From Ophiothrix spiculata (taxonomy: Eukaryota; Echinodermata; Ophiuroidea; Amphilepidida; Ophiotrichidae), in assembly GCA_000969725.1 (NCBI GenBank), contig JXSR01S044592.1: a DNA stretch of 44,156 nt; one strand, given 5' to 3'. A program made the position numbers and the translations under genes. This document shows positions 1 through 11,410 of the stretch, piece after piece. Each line of letters opens with the position of its first letter. Within the stretch, counting starts at the first letter, position 1. The notes beneath the pieces were generated by a model. That model made no database searches and had not been told where the DNA came from. It was given only the letters and a program-made list of their open reading frames with translations.

Positions 1-640
1 ATGGACGTCATATCTGACATTTTAGAATTTTGATTGAATGAAGTAAAATAACTGAGGTAAACAAGCAAACGTCATTAATGCTATACGTCGGTATCACTTA
101 CCTTATTATCTTTGCGAGTAGTTTTATAAGTATGAACTTTAACAACAGTGCTTTAAACAGAAGTTATGCCTCATCAAATAGTTGATTAATAGCGAGGATG
201 TTTTTGTATAGTTAGCTGCTGGATTTTTGGGGTTGTACCTTTTTTGCCATATATGGCAAAAAAGGTACAACCCCAAAAATCCAGCAGCTTTGAAACACTC
301 CTTTGTTCCCTGCAGCATACTCAGTACATAATTCCCCAGATGGACGTCATATCTGACATTTTAGAATTTTGATTGAATGAAGTAAAATAACTGAGGTAAA
401 CAAGCAAACGTCATTAATGCTATACGTCGGTATCACTTACCTTATTATCGTTGCGGGTAATTTTATTAGTATGAACTTTTACAACAGTGCTTTCAACAGA
501 AATTATGTCTCATCAAATAGTTGATAAATAGCGAGGAAGTTTTTGTATATGGCAAAAAAAGGTACCCCCCCCCCAAATCCAGCAGCTTTGAAACACTCCT
601 TTGTTTGGCTTAATGGATAATTTCTGTTTTATATAATCGA
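1..640 (+). repeat. Tandem duplication, period about 339 bp
   Basis: The block beginning ATGGACGTCATATCTGACAT at base 1 begins again at base 340 and stays closely similar to about 640. A third, more diverged copy starts near 10,350. Only the first copy carries the perfect palindrome at 214-289. The second copy has a run of ten C (565-574) where the others read differently. No coding potential is visible. The window starts exactly on a unit boundary, so more copies may lie to the left. Confidence 0.9.
214..289. repeat. Perfect 76-bp palindrome (38-bp arms, no loop)
   Basis: The arms pair without mismatch around a centre between 251 and 252 (GCCATATATGGC). The sister copies at about 545-590 and 10,550-10,595 contain only the right arm, after a TTTTTGTATAT-like lead-in, so the left arm is a recent inverted copy of the right arm. 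A template switch during replication is the simplest origin. Confidence 0.95.
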
Positions 641-1589
641 GCGAAGCCCGAAATGTTTTTGCAGTAAATTTGCTAAGTGTAGCTAAATATTAATGAATTT
701 TTAAAGGCCTGAGAAGCGATCGAAAATGTTGGCCAAAATTGGCTAAAATCAGTAGTAGACGCCTCTTGCTACTGCCATTGCTTGAAATGTTGGTCTAATT
801 ATTTTTAATGTACTGATGATTTGGTTTTCTCGTTGCGTCAGAGTCTTGCATAAGGCCGGCATCACAACTGTACATACGACAAAGAGACAGCGTTCAGGCC
901 CTGCGTGGAAACCCGGGAAGAATATTACCGGGTTAATCGTGTTGGAGAAAATTTAGTCGGGGTCGGGGAAAGAGTCTTTTGCGAAAAGGTCTTCAGGGTA
1001 AAAATAAAATAGGTCAACCAATATTGTTGTGTCTTTAACGACAATTTTTAACTTAAACTTTCACGAGCGGATCACATATTGAAACCTGAGAATACACTAT
1101 AGGCTAATAACCAATTTTGTATCCTTTATAGGAACTTACTTTCCTATCATTAGAAATAAATTCATTTATTTTGTAAGAACCAACACGTGTATTCATTTTT
1201 CGAGCTTTCAGGTTTGACGACATATCCCCACAAAAATGTAAATATTGCTTTGTAATGTGATGTATTAAAGACACTAATTTCAACAGCAAAACATACATTT
1301 AAACTTTCTTATAGATGGTGCAAAAACAATCTTTTGCCGTCCAGCTTTATTTCCCCCCAAAATATATACATATAAATACATTATTATTATTGCGGCATTT
1401 GTACTTTGGAAGAAGCACCGTTCATGATCAATAAGATTTGAAGTTTTTTTTTTCTTGGATTCATACAAACAGATATCGTATTTCCTGCGTTTTTTATGTA
1501 TGATAAAGTTCATTTGCCAATACAATATGCCAACATAACATTATAAATACTATTTTTTCTCCAATCTTCGAAGATACTATTTGTAATTG

Positions 1590-1690
1590 TACAGGGTGTC
1601 CCACCGGGATACTCGATCCAGTAGCCAGATCAAGCCGGGCTACTCGATCCAGTAGCCGGATCAAGCCGGGCTACTCGATCCAGTAGCCAG
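1590..1690. repeat. 31-bp tandem repeat next to a solo transposon end
   Basis: TACAGGGTGTCCC at 1590-1602 matches the terminal 13 bases of the 1.35-kb element at 34379-35725. It is followed by three copies of a 31-bp unit containing ACTCGATCCAGTAGCC, spaced 31 bp apart (about 1610, 1641, 1672). The word CTACTCGATCCAGTAG is nearly self-complementary. This block is absent from duplicate A2. It reads as the remains of one end of a TACAGGGTG element with an internal expansion. Confidence 0.6.
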
Positions 1691-2254
1691 AAAAAGCTAT
1701 AAAAACAACGAACATTGAACTTTCTGAGAAAAGAGAATACAATTTTTTTGAAAATAAGACAATAATCATTGTATATATAATAAAATATATGAGGTTTTTT
1801 CCAATATCTTTATTTATTTGACTAAAAGTTGTGGCATTCATTAAATATGAGTAGTACATACAAAAGAGTACTATGTAGTGCAAATATACATCACAAAGCA
1901 ATATACATCTGGAAATAAGGCAATAACAAACAGACATTTGGATGAAGATTATTTTAACAACAATAAAGAATCAGAATATCTAATCTGAATAAAAAAGATT
2001 GTTCCATACAGAAGGTGCAATGTAGCAGAAAGAGCGATTGCTGACAGATTTGAGTGCTTTTTTTTGTTGCAGGATGGTTAAGAGGTGTCGAATCAGAAGC
2101 AGAGATCATACTTCTACTTCTATGCTTAATCTCATCAAAGCCTTTTCAGCATCTAGATGAGCTCTCTGGTCCTGATATACTTTTGAAGGTATAGTCAACT
2201 TGACCTGGAAAGTTTTTCCTACTCTTTTCAAATAGCCTGTGACGTTCTTTTACA

Positions 2255-2430
2255 TCCTACAGTGTGTTAGGAACACTTCAGATGGGACCGGCGGCTTTAC
2301 GTGCCCTCCGAGGCACGAAGCAATTAGAGTAAAGTCTCTTGCTTAAGGAAACGGACCAGGGCTCGATGCGGCGACATATGTATTCAAGCTATTATGAGTC
2401 CAATGCTCTAACCGCTCGGGCACGCTATTC
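2255..2430 (-). mobile_element. tRNA-derived SINE (partial)
   Basis: On the minus strand the interval opens with a pol III A-box-like stretch GTGCCCGAGCGGTTAGAGC (complement of 2405-2423). A decayed B box follows (complement of about 2354-2369, GCATCGAGCCC). Next comes a central box with CTTAAGCAAGAGACTTTACT, typical of SINEs spread through marine invertebrates. The complementary words CGTGCCTCGGAGGGCACG form a small hairpin. No tail or target duplication was located, so the 3' limit is approximate. It is absent from the matching part of A2. Confidence 0.75.
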
Positions 2431-4099
2431 TCATAGGACTTGAGATGGTTTATACAGAGTGATTTGATATATTTATTTTATTAATGATGTTATTTGTAAG
2501 ACGAGCGATAACTTAACCATCACAAGTTTAAGAGGCGAGCATACATTGGACTCATTTCATGACACAATGATCCTTGTACTTTCCGAGAAATCCCGAAGCC
2601 GATTTTACTCTTTCCGTCAACTGCCGACAGAAAAAGTTCCTCACTAACATAATAAATACTTCGTACGATTTCGAACTTTGAATTGTACTTTTAGTATGGT
2701 CACACTGATGTGATTTGAAATCTTAAGGGGGGGGGGGGACAACACGTTACTCAATTTTACGTTTTTGCAAGTTTATTTTATACCATAACTGTTTATAAAG
2801 TGCTTAAACAAGAAGATAAAAGTGTACATTTTCAGAAAGGAATTTTTACAAGAAACATGATGGGGATGTTGATTTTTGACCAAAAATCACATTTGTTTTA
2901 TAAAATCACAAAAACACAATTTTTTGGTCATTTGGGCTTTGAAACAAGCTAAAAATAACAAATTAAAAAACTACTTCTGAATGAGATTTTTAATTTCAAA
3001 CACCCGTTGTAACACAGATGTTGCGTTATTTTTATTTTTTAGAATTTTGACCAATTTTTTGATTTTCATGCCAAATAAGGTCAAAATTTACATTGTTTCA
3101 ATTTCTGGTCATTTTTGACCTTATTTGGCATGGCATTAAACAAATGGTCAGAATCCTCAAAAATCACAAGTAAAGGTTCATGTATAATCTAAAGACTCTG
3201 ACTCATGTACGCCAAATTGTCATATTCTGACATGCGTAAGTGAGCAGTAAACATGACATTTCTCCATCTCATTCGTGAAAAAGGATTGTCCCCTTAAAGT
3301 AATTAATTCAGATCAACTTCAATATCCTGGCAATTATTTTCAAAAGGACCAACCTCTTTAATCCAGACTTTTTACAGCATTATCAATTTTTAAAAACAAA
3401 TGTGATGCATCTGTTATTGGCTCACACTGTAGAATATAATAATGATGATTTCATAAACATGTATAGCTATATATTGGAAATTATGCTGATAAAAGACTGC
3501 TGCCAGAACCTATAAAACCTAATCAAATTTGTGTTAGATTGAAATGAAGCGTGCTTCACTAATATCATGGGTCAAATGTGATAAAGTGCAATTATCATCT
3601 AAGGGCATAAACACCGAAGTTGCAAGGTATACTCAACAGCTCAAAAGATTATAGGACAACTCGACATATGGTGTAGCGGATTTTCCTGTACTATAGCGTT
3701 TATATTTTGCTATGATTTATAAACCATGGTCATATTTACAATACAATTGCATATTTTATCTCAGAAAACTATAAGAAAAAGATGAATAAAGAATTATTTG
3801 AAATGATAGTTTGCAGAAGTTTCGCTAATAATATGTACGATATTATTTGATCTGTTATTGAATTTATTTATGTATGAAACAATAATTCGTCCTGTGAACA
3901 CTAAATTTCAATATGCTAAAATATCAGTCATATTCAACACACTCCGTCCGTGGCTGTGCTATTAGAAGCACCCGAATATCCATTTCTGAAATGGTTTCAT
4001 TTAGGAATTAAGGATGTCAGTAAAATTTGTATTGCTATTTAACTTCCAAACGCAAAAAAAAAACCCCACAAACAACACACAATGTAACCGTAGTTATTG

Positions 4100-4785
4100 A
4101 TATTTGCATAGGCTTTCTAAAAATCAAATTCAAATCACCAGTTTGCAGATCAGAAATAAAAATTAAATACTACTCATGATAACTGATACATGAGTAATAT
4201 TCAATTTTAATTTTTAGCATCACATTATTTTTCAAAGCACATGGGTAAATGAAAATATATTTCATAACTCATATATAAATCCCAACAAAATAGTATAGTT
4301 TTCTAAAGCCCCTGTGAGAAAAGAACAATGCTGCACTCTGCATCGACATTTCTTTTAGAATTCATATTTAAAGTGTTGACTTTAAGCTCTCACCAATCCT
4401 CTACATCATTGTTATTGTCATTGATCGCTGCGTTTCCTCTTTCCTAGTTTCCGTATACAAAGGAAACTCAACAAACCCAGAGGCTACAGGCTTAGCAATG
4501 ACGTTCATTGACTTATATTTCTAGTGTTGGATGCCAATCTGTAAAATCATGCATATGTAGGAATATGTTTCACAAAAGGTCTTTCTTATTTCTCGGATTT
4601 CATTTATCAGACGACTTTTGAAATACATGTTTATAAAAGAGCTCGTGGCTTTAAATTTGAATCTGATTAAGAATCCTATACCATTAATGCTTATATAAAA
4701 TATATATATGAGCAAGCAATCCTGATATGAGTTATGAAATATATTTGCATTTCCCAATAAAATACAACAACCCCAAAACAAAACC
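4100..4785 (+). repeat. Module M, copy 1
   Basis: This is the first of five copies of a unit whose best conserved core is CTCTCACCAATCCTCTACAT (near 4389), followed by ATTGATCGCTGCGTTTCC, AAACTCAACAAACCCAGAGG and GGCTTAGCAATGA. Here the core keeps an open plus-strand frame to a TAG at about 4522. The minus strand carries an 86-codon frame (4521-4781) with a recognisable counterpart in copy 5. Neither matches a family I know. The unit could be duplicated intron or a relic exon. Confidence 0.8.
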
Positions 4786-4904
4786 CCCCCCCACTTATTT
4801 GACTTGATATTCTCACTCCTGCGACATGTGTTGCGGGAGGGGGGGGGGGGTGGTCACACAATAACAGGTTGTGTTGGTAGGGGAGGGGGGTGACAAAAAA
4901 AGCT

Positions 4905-5480
4905 GAACACTGTGCTAGACATTTCTTTTAAAATTCATATCCAAAGTGTTGATTTCAAGCTCTCACCAATCCTCTACATCATTTTTATTGTCATTGATCG
5001 CTGCGTTCCCCTTCTCCTATTTTCTATATACAAAGGAAACTCAACAAACCCAGAGGCTTAAGGCTTAGCAATGACATTCACTGACTTATATTTTTAGTGT
5101 TGGGTGCCAATCTGTAATATCAGGAATATGTTGGAATATATGTCACAATGGAAATGCCTCTAGGAATATATGTCACAATGGAAATGCCTCTAAAGGTCTT
5201 TCTTATTTCTCGGATTTCATTTATCAGACGACTTTTTAAATACACGTTTGAAAGTACAGAAATCGTGGCTTTACGATTTTAATCCGAGTGAGAATCCTAT
5301 ACCATTAATGTTTATATACAAATGTCTTATATAAAGTCGAAAAAGACCGACTTTATTCATATAAAATTTACACCGCATATTGCTCCACTTTTATACGAAT
5401 TTATAATTTCTGTTTTATCTTCATTATTAAAGTAATGGAATGTACTCACACCAGATATTGTATTTATATATATAATATTA
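4905..5480 (+). repeat. Module M, copy 2
   Basis: It follows copy 1 in tandem and shares the same core (from about 4965). The core frame is closed by TAA just after AACCCAGAGGCT. It contains its own 30-bp direct duplication (GGAATATATGTCACAATGGA and onward, 5132 and 5162). The minus-strand frame seen in copies 1 and 5 is broken here, which argues against a maintained protein. Confidence 0.8.
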
Positions 5481-5849
5481 TATAAATGACACCAGAGTTA
5501 GTAAGGTAGATCTGACGGCTACGGTGTCCTGCACAGAATTTGACCAAAATTTCACAGATTGTGCAGAATTATGAAACAAACCTGTATTCCAAATTTCGTT
5601 TTTTCCGTATAAGCGTTTTCGAGTAACTTTACTTTTTGCGATTCCAATTTCCGGAACTTTATACAGATGCGAATTTTTGGCTCTGTACAAATTCCATAAA
5701 TTTGATCAAATCTTATTATTATTTAGAAAAATATTCTTTCTAAGACTGTGGCTTGTGTACGAAACTGATTTTTTTTTTTTGAGTTGCATAGTGATAACAG
5801 ATTATCATAATCTTCGGTTTTGACGAAATTTCTTTTTTGTTTTTACGAG

Positions 5850-7130
5850 TTGGAGACCAAAGTTTATTCATACCACATATTTATATGTACCACAAATTAC
5901 GCTCTTTTACGAAAATTTGCATATCTGAAATAAAAATTGAATATTATTCATATCACACTATTTTTCATGACACATGGGTACTGCAATGCATTTCAATAAA
6001 AAAAACACCACAAAATACACGGTTGCTCATATAGTTGGAATAAACATATTTTTACCACTTTTTTATGTAAATGTCAATTTATGATGAACATATCTGGCAA
6101 CTTATCTTGCTTTTGGTCAGATTTGATAGGTAATCGTGTTGGGTGTGAAATGAAACTCCGAATGTGATCAATTTTTTCATGTACTGGTAAGGGGGCAACA
6201 ACAAAAATGGATCAAAAACTTGATTTTTAGGTCAAATTTTGATTGACCGCCTTTGACCCCATCACTTCTTTATCTAAGTTGAGTGGTCATATTGAATATT
6301 TACCTGTAGTAGAGTGAGAATCAGGTGATTGAATGTCTTCGTCACGCTTGATTGCGCAAAGAGAATGCTTAGAAGCAAAGTACAAAATGATCCTCCGACG
6401 TGTATTTTGGTCCCTGACGGTATATGACATCTTCAAAACCTTTTAAGATGCCATATACCGCCGGGAACCATTCCAAGTTCACCACAACCGCATTTTTGTA
6501 AATTGAGGGGCGTTGGAGAATCATTTTGTACTTACCTTCCAAGCATTCTCTTGGCGCAATCAAGCATGACCAAGACATTCAATCACCTGAGTCTCAATCT
6601 ACCACATATAAACATTCAATATGACCACTCAACTTGAGTAAAGAAGTGACGGGGTCAAAGGCGGGGTCAAATCAAATTTGACCTAAAAATCACGTTTTTA
6701 ATCCATTTTTGTTGTTGCCCCCTTACCAGTACATGAGAAAATTGATCACATACGGAAGTTCATTTTACACCCAACACGATTACCTATCAAATCTGACCAA
6801 AAGCAACATAAGTTTCCAGATATGTTCATCATAAATTGACATTTACATAAAAAAGTGGTAAACATATTTTTATTCAGCAACATTCAAAAACATATTTTTA
6901 TTGAGCAACCGAGTAGTATGCGTTCTCTTAAGCTCTTGTGAGGAAAAGAAAAATGCTGAAAACTGTGCTAGATTTGATATTAGAAGTGTTGATTTCAAGC
7001 TCTCACCAATCCTCTACATCATTTTTATTGTCATTGATCGCTGCGTTCCCCTTCTCCAATTTTCTATTATACAAAGGAAACTCAACAAACCCATATGCTA
7101 AAGGCTTAGCAATGTAGTTCATATAGTGTT
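5850..7130 (+). repeat. Module M, copy 3, split by a foldback element
   Basis: Flanks at 5850-6017 and 6914-7130 together match 15,838-16,200. The gap is exactly the inserted element 6018-6913. Homology to the other modules fades around 7112-7130, about 20 bp before the splice acceptor of the Ras-like exon. This copy therefore lies in, or forms the 3' part of, that gene's last intron. Confidence 0.8.
6018..6913. mobile_element. Foldback DNA element, 896 bp, TA-flanked
   Basis: The element is one long inverted repeat: left arm from CACGGTTGCTCA and right arm ending TGAGCAACCGAG, each about 400 bp with few mismatches, meeting near 6440. The flanking dinucleotide is TA on both sides (6016-6017 and 6914-6915). 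The duplicate at 15,960-15,985 has the same flanks joined by a single TA (15972-15973), an empty site that confirms the ends. TA duplication and CWCGG-type ends fit a non-autonomous Tc1/mariner-like element. The 69-codon minus-strand frame inside is not a transposase. Confidence 0.93.
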
Positions 7131-7149
7131 TTCTTGTGTATTTCTACAG
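7130..7149 (+). promoter_or_regulatory. Splice acceptor of the Ras-like terminal exon
   Basis: A T-rich tract (TTTTCTTGTGTATTTCTACAG) ends in AG at 7148-7149. Placing the exon start at 7150 leaves one base to complete a codon, most likely for Ser, before Val-Cys-Asp-Arg. This matches the usual small-GTPase stretch around beta-4/alpha-3 (Y-S-x-x-D-R/K). In-frame GTG/ATG codons upstream are intronic. Confidence 0.75.
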
Positions 7150-7528
7150 TGTGTGTGATCGCCAAACATTTCAGACAGTTCCCAAACAGATCCAGTTTAT
7201 ACAGACAACCAAATCACCCGCTGCAATTTCAATTGCAATAATAGGTAATAAAATTGATTTAGAACACCACAGGAATGTTAAAACTGAAGAAGGAAAAGAA
7301 CTAGCTGACGAATATGGGTGCTACTTTTTTGAAGTATCTGCAGCGGATGGATATAATCGTGTACGTGATGCATTTGTGTCTTTGCTCAAGGATATATACG
7401 AATTTCGAAAAAGCAAGATGATTCAAATAAAACGAAGAAGAAGTAGTGTGACTCGTAATATGGCCAATAAAGTCATGCAAGCCATGTTTGGATCACCAAG
7501 AAGAGGGAGAAAAGTTTCGTTACCTTAG
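7150..7528 (+). CDS. Ras-like small GTPase (RERG/RASL type), terminal exon
   Basis: This exon encodes the C-terminal 125 or so residues of a Ras-superfamily GTPase, a membrane- or nucleus-associated GTP/GDP switch. It starts with VCDRQTF, corresponding to the S-x-x-D-R/K-x-S/T-F segment of Ras. The guanine-specificity motif G4 is NKID (7247-7258), preceded by an IAIIG strand. G5 is EVSAAD (7331-7348). After the last helix comes a basic tail with RRRSS, ending RRGRKVSLP. There is no CaaX prenylation box, which with the RRRSS tail points to the RERG/RASL11/RASL12 group rather than classical Ras or Rap. P-loop, switch I/II and DxxG must lie in upstream exons that I could not find in 1-7149. Nothing in the exon is broken, so a functional gene is likely, although a pseudogene cannot be excluded without the other exons. 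Confidence 0.88.
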
Positions 7529-7718
7529 AAGAGAAAATTATACTGATTTGCCGGATGACATACAACTAATAAAAAGCTGCAATATTTCATGTTTTAAAGC
7601 ATCCCTGCTACACTGCTCATATATAAAAAGCAAACTCATCTATTTCATATGTTTTTTTATTGATTTTAGGAATACAAAGCAACTTTAGTTGCTTTTTATG
7701 CTATATTCTAAAAATATG

Positions 7719-7724
7719 AATAAA
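7719..7724 (+). terminator. Polyadenylation signal for the Ras-like gene
   Basis: AATAAA lies about 190 bp after the stop codon in a T-rich stretch. A second possible signal (AATAAA) is at about 7823. These give a short 3' UTR. Confidence 0.55.
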
Positions 7725-7739
7725 AATGAATAGAGTCTA

Positions 7740-9230
7740 GGTATGATGAGAGTGTTGACGATTGCCTAACTTGGAAAGCTCACATTGATTGTGTCTCAGA
7801 AACTTATCTAGAAATATTTGTGTAATAAACAAATTACAACATTTTGTATCCTATACATGCTAAAGAACATTACTTACTTTTTATAGTACTTTGATTATGC
7901 CTTACCTCGGCAATGGTATTCTTATGTGGTGGAATACTTGTAAAACATAATTTGATAAATTGGTGACGTTCGAAAGTGGTCAATACGAGTTACAACCAAC
8001 AGGCATTACAGAAGTCGAACAGGTCCTTTTATTTGCAAAACCGAACATTTTGACCCGCATTTTTGTGGTTTGTTAATAGATTTTGATTTATTGAATGCAT
8101 CCTGGGTGCATAAACATTTTGGTAGCATACAGTTTGTGGCAATTAAAACGCAAGGTTTGATAACAAAAAATAGAAGCGCTCTTTATCATCAAATCACCAT
8201 TTTCTTCTTCTTTCATTATGCTTTTTTATTTCATCTAATTTGGACATTCCTGTTCGGAGATGCATGCAGCGTAATAGAAATTTAGCACAAATTTCAATCT
8301 GGTCCGATTTGGTTAGTCCAGCTAGGGTGATATGAATCCCATTGAAAACCAAACAGGTAATCAAGTTGAAGAAAGAATTATTATCAATAATTATAATTAA
8401 ATGCTTTTAGTTGTAGTACTTCTGTCAGCATCAGCTCTAAAACAATCTAAAAGGGTTTTTGTATTTTGACCCTTTATTGTAAAATCAAAATGAATTTTTA
8501 AAATGCTTGACTCATATGCTGTACTGAGTTGCAATAACTTTACTTTGAGATCAAAATAAACTTGAAAACTAAGGGTCACATCAACATTTATGTTATACAT
8601 TCAGAAGCAGAATTTAACTTTCCGGTTTTGGGAAATACTTTTGGAGAGAGATAACAACAAAAAATGTATCTCCTACAATTGTAAAGTTTTTGTTTTTACT
8701 TTTTGCTTGATTAAACACTTTCAATCGACTATTAGTATACCACTAAACACTAAACACAAATGCAACTAAGCAATATGTTTTTATCTGGAGATGAAGCTTC
8801 TTTTTGATGCCTTTATTGCAACCTAATTTTGGTATTGAGATCAAGAAATCGGACCACCCTAATCATTAAGGTTTTACAGAATAACTTAAGTTATAACTTC
8901 ATAACCAAAAGTCAAAATTTCACTGATTTAAGCACACTATTTCACCAATAAATAGAAGATATCAGGACATGATAGTGTATACTCTCATTCATCTGGGTTG
9001 ATATAAATTCAAGAATAATTTAAAACTAGACAACCAGAAATTTACTTACTCGAAGCAACCGACGTTGCGGACAAAACCATCGTCCTTCAGCTGGGACACG
9101 TGCCATATGTTAAAAAGTGTAAAACGTTAACACATTCTACGTGTTCTGTTAAATTTGCAGTACATATAGTTTTCTTCTGAGAAAAGAAACACAATGAATA
9201 TCAGTAAAATAAGAAGCATAAACATCATGA
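7740..9230. other. Unannotated AT-rich DNA
   Basis: I see no gene, RNA or clear repeat here. A short GC-richer patch (9055-9105) has an open plus frame (LLEATDVADKTIVLQLG) and, on the minus strand, a GAGTAAGT donor-like end. Neither has a matching partner signal, so no exon is called. Confidence 0.5.
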
Positions 9231-9239
9231 ATATCAACG

Positions 9240-9570
9240 CTATCTAAAAATAAACCAAACTCTGATCGGTTAGAGACACTTGCATCACTGTGATATCTAA
9301 TAGCTTCATTTTAAATTGTCCATTTGTAAGCACCTCTCACTGTCGGAACGTACGTGTACGCCTTGATATATGTATCTAAATTGATACTAAATCTTTCATC
9401 AACAAAGGATTTCAAGCAAGAGACTCTACTTGTAGTTCTATCACTTAAGGGGATCCTCGTCTATGTACCGAAGTCATGCATAAAAGTAAGAAGTAAGTCC
9501 ACCGTGTAATGCAAACCTTATCTGTCATGCATGTGACATGAACTTGTCATGATTGTAAAAGGAAAACAAT
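9240..9570 (+). repeat. Dispersed repeat D, copy 1
   Basis: The stretch around AAGTCATGCATAAAAGTAAG and CACCGTGTAATGCAAACC, then TGACATGAACTTGTCATGAT, recurs at 11,140-11,410 (+), 17,470-17,600 (+), 18,440-18,640 (-) and 23,185-23,480 (-). The upstream part (TCATCAACAAAGGATTTC, AAGCACCTCTCACTG) is shared with 11,760-12,450 and 23,290-23,480. Function unknown; probably an old mobile or duplicated segment. Confidence 0.7.
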
Positions 9571-11139
9571 TTCAGAAACGTGCTAAACCACTTTGAATGC
9601 TATGCAAGCAAACATAATAATGTATTAAATACTTTCAAATGTTTTGAAAATGTCACTATTGTGATATTAATCTGCATTTACTAGCTAATAACATAAATGT
9701 TTTTAGTTGGAAATACTTAATTGACGTTGGCGTAAAAGATGTCAGATCCCACTCTTTCGAATAATTAAATGAACTAGCCTAGATATCACTTTAAATTAAA
9801 AACTTATAGAAATGCTCTAATTAAAGCTTACAAATGTTGTGAAATACAAAAATGTCAAAACATCTACATAGAAATGGCTTAAATTGAGAGAGAATGAATT
9901 TGCAATACGTCATTCTGTGATGGTAGTGCGACTATATCCAATGTTTTCTAAATCCTAAATTAGTACCTCAGACGGATTTACCAGTTACGAGATCAAACAA
10001 TATATATTAAACGATTTAATCAAAAATAATTTGTTTACCCATCAGAGGTGTAAAAACAAGATATTATCAGACTTGAAACTATAACACTGTTTTCACATCA
10101 TTCTTTGACTCCGGAGGAAAAATTAAAGTTGGTAAAGAGTTTCTCCAATATTCCACAAATTCAGAGGAAACTACTGGTAGGTAATATTACTATAATCATG
10201 TTCTATGTAGGCAGCAAAGTAGTGTGAAGAATTTAGGCCAGTCCCTTTAACATAAGAATAATCATATAGATATAACAATGTTCCCCACAGCATACTCAGC
10301 GCATAATTTCCTCAGATTAATTTAAAACAATGGGTGATTCCCATGAGAATGGACGTCATATCTGACATTTAAGAATTTTGATTGAAGGTAGTAAAATAAC
10401 TGAGGTAAACAAGCAAACGTCATTAATGCTATACTTTGGTGTCACTTACCTTATTATCTTTGCGAGTTTTTTTTTTAGTATAAACTTTAACAACAGTGCT
10501 TTAAACAGAAGTTATGCCTTATCAAATAGTTGATAAATAGGGTGTTTTTGTATATATGACTAAAAAGGTACACACCCAAAAATCTAGCAGCTTTAAATAA
10601 AACACTCCTTTGTTTGGCTTAATGGATAATTTCTGTTGAAATGTGTTTAACTTTTTCTATAATCGAGCGAAGCCCGAAATGTTTTTGTGGTACATTTGTT
10701 AATTGTAGCTAAATATTAATAATGAATTTTTAAAATGAAAATGTTGGCCAATATTGACTAAAATCAATAGTATACCCTTCTTGCTACTGCCATCGCTTGA
10801 AACGTTGTTCCAATTATTTTTTATATACTGATGATTTTGCGCCTCCAGATGTGGCACCCAGGGCAAATTTCACCCTTGCCCCTTGCGCAAACCCCCCACC
10901 CCCACCCCGTCGTCAATACGCGACTAGTTTTCTCGATGTGTCAAAATCTTGTGTAAGGCCGGCATCACCAACTATACATATGACAAAGAGACAGCGGATA
11001 ACACAATGAATCCCGAGAGTATAATACAGGATCATAACCAATTTTGTATTCTTTATAGGAGCTTACTTTCTTATCACTAGTAATAAATGCATTCATTTTG
11101 TAAGAACTGACACGTGTACTCATTTTCGAGCTTTCATTA

Positions 11140-11410
11140 AATACAAAAAATTTCGCGAAACGTAATATTGTTTTGCTATTGCGACTCTAGTTTCATCACT
11201 TAAGGTAATCCTCCTTCACGTATTAAAGTCAAGCAGAAAACTTAGAAGAAATTCTACCGTGTAATGTAAAGCTTACCTGCCATTCATACGACACGCACTT
11301 GTCGTGATTGTAAAAGGAAATAACTAATAACAGTGCTTTGCTTTCGTTCTGTGTTTATATAAATAGTTAGTTAGTAAAATTTGAACAGCTTAATGACACC
11401 GGTATCTGTC
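11140..11410 (+). repeat. Dispersed repeat D, copy 2
   Basis: It is inserted in A2 relative to A1: the flanks CGAGCTTTCA and ACGACATAT are nearly adjacent at 1201-1225. Its closest relative is the inverted copy at 18,440-18,640, sharing TCACTTAAGGTAATCCTCCT, CACGTATTAAAGTCA and AAATTCTACCGTG. No coding frame or clear termini. Confidence 0.7.

Larger units (their letters stand above)
1..5480 (+). repeat. Segmental duplication, copy A1
   Basis: Blocks of this interval recur in the same order and orientation in 10,290-16,440: 1-1,160 with 10,350-11,110; 1,215-1,460 with 11,420-11,660; 2,575-2,740 with 12,535-12,720; 2,790-3,080 with 12,740-12,757 plus 13,885-14,150; 3,235-3,640 with 14,200-14,600; and the terminal module. 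Copies differ by substitutions, indels and element insertions. No gene was recognised inside. Confidence 0.85.

Noticed and set aside
4521..4781. Minus-strand gene family in module M (INEIREIRKTF-like)
   Set aside because: The frame is similar in copies 1 and 5 but broken by stops and indels in copy 2. Similarity is explained by DNA duplication.
6369..6578. 69-codon minus-strand frame
   Set aside because: It spans the centre of the foldback element, so it is a by-product of the inverted repeat.
7136..7149. Start of the Ras-like protein at the upstream GTG
   Set aside because: The bases form a pyrimidine-rich splice acceptor, and the reading frame lacks the P-loop and switch regions expected before this point.
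9055..9105. Possible short exon with a GAGTAAGT donor on the minus strand
   Set aside because: The candidate acceptor would leave an exon of about 41 bp with no recognised protein, and no neighbouring exon was found.
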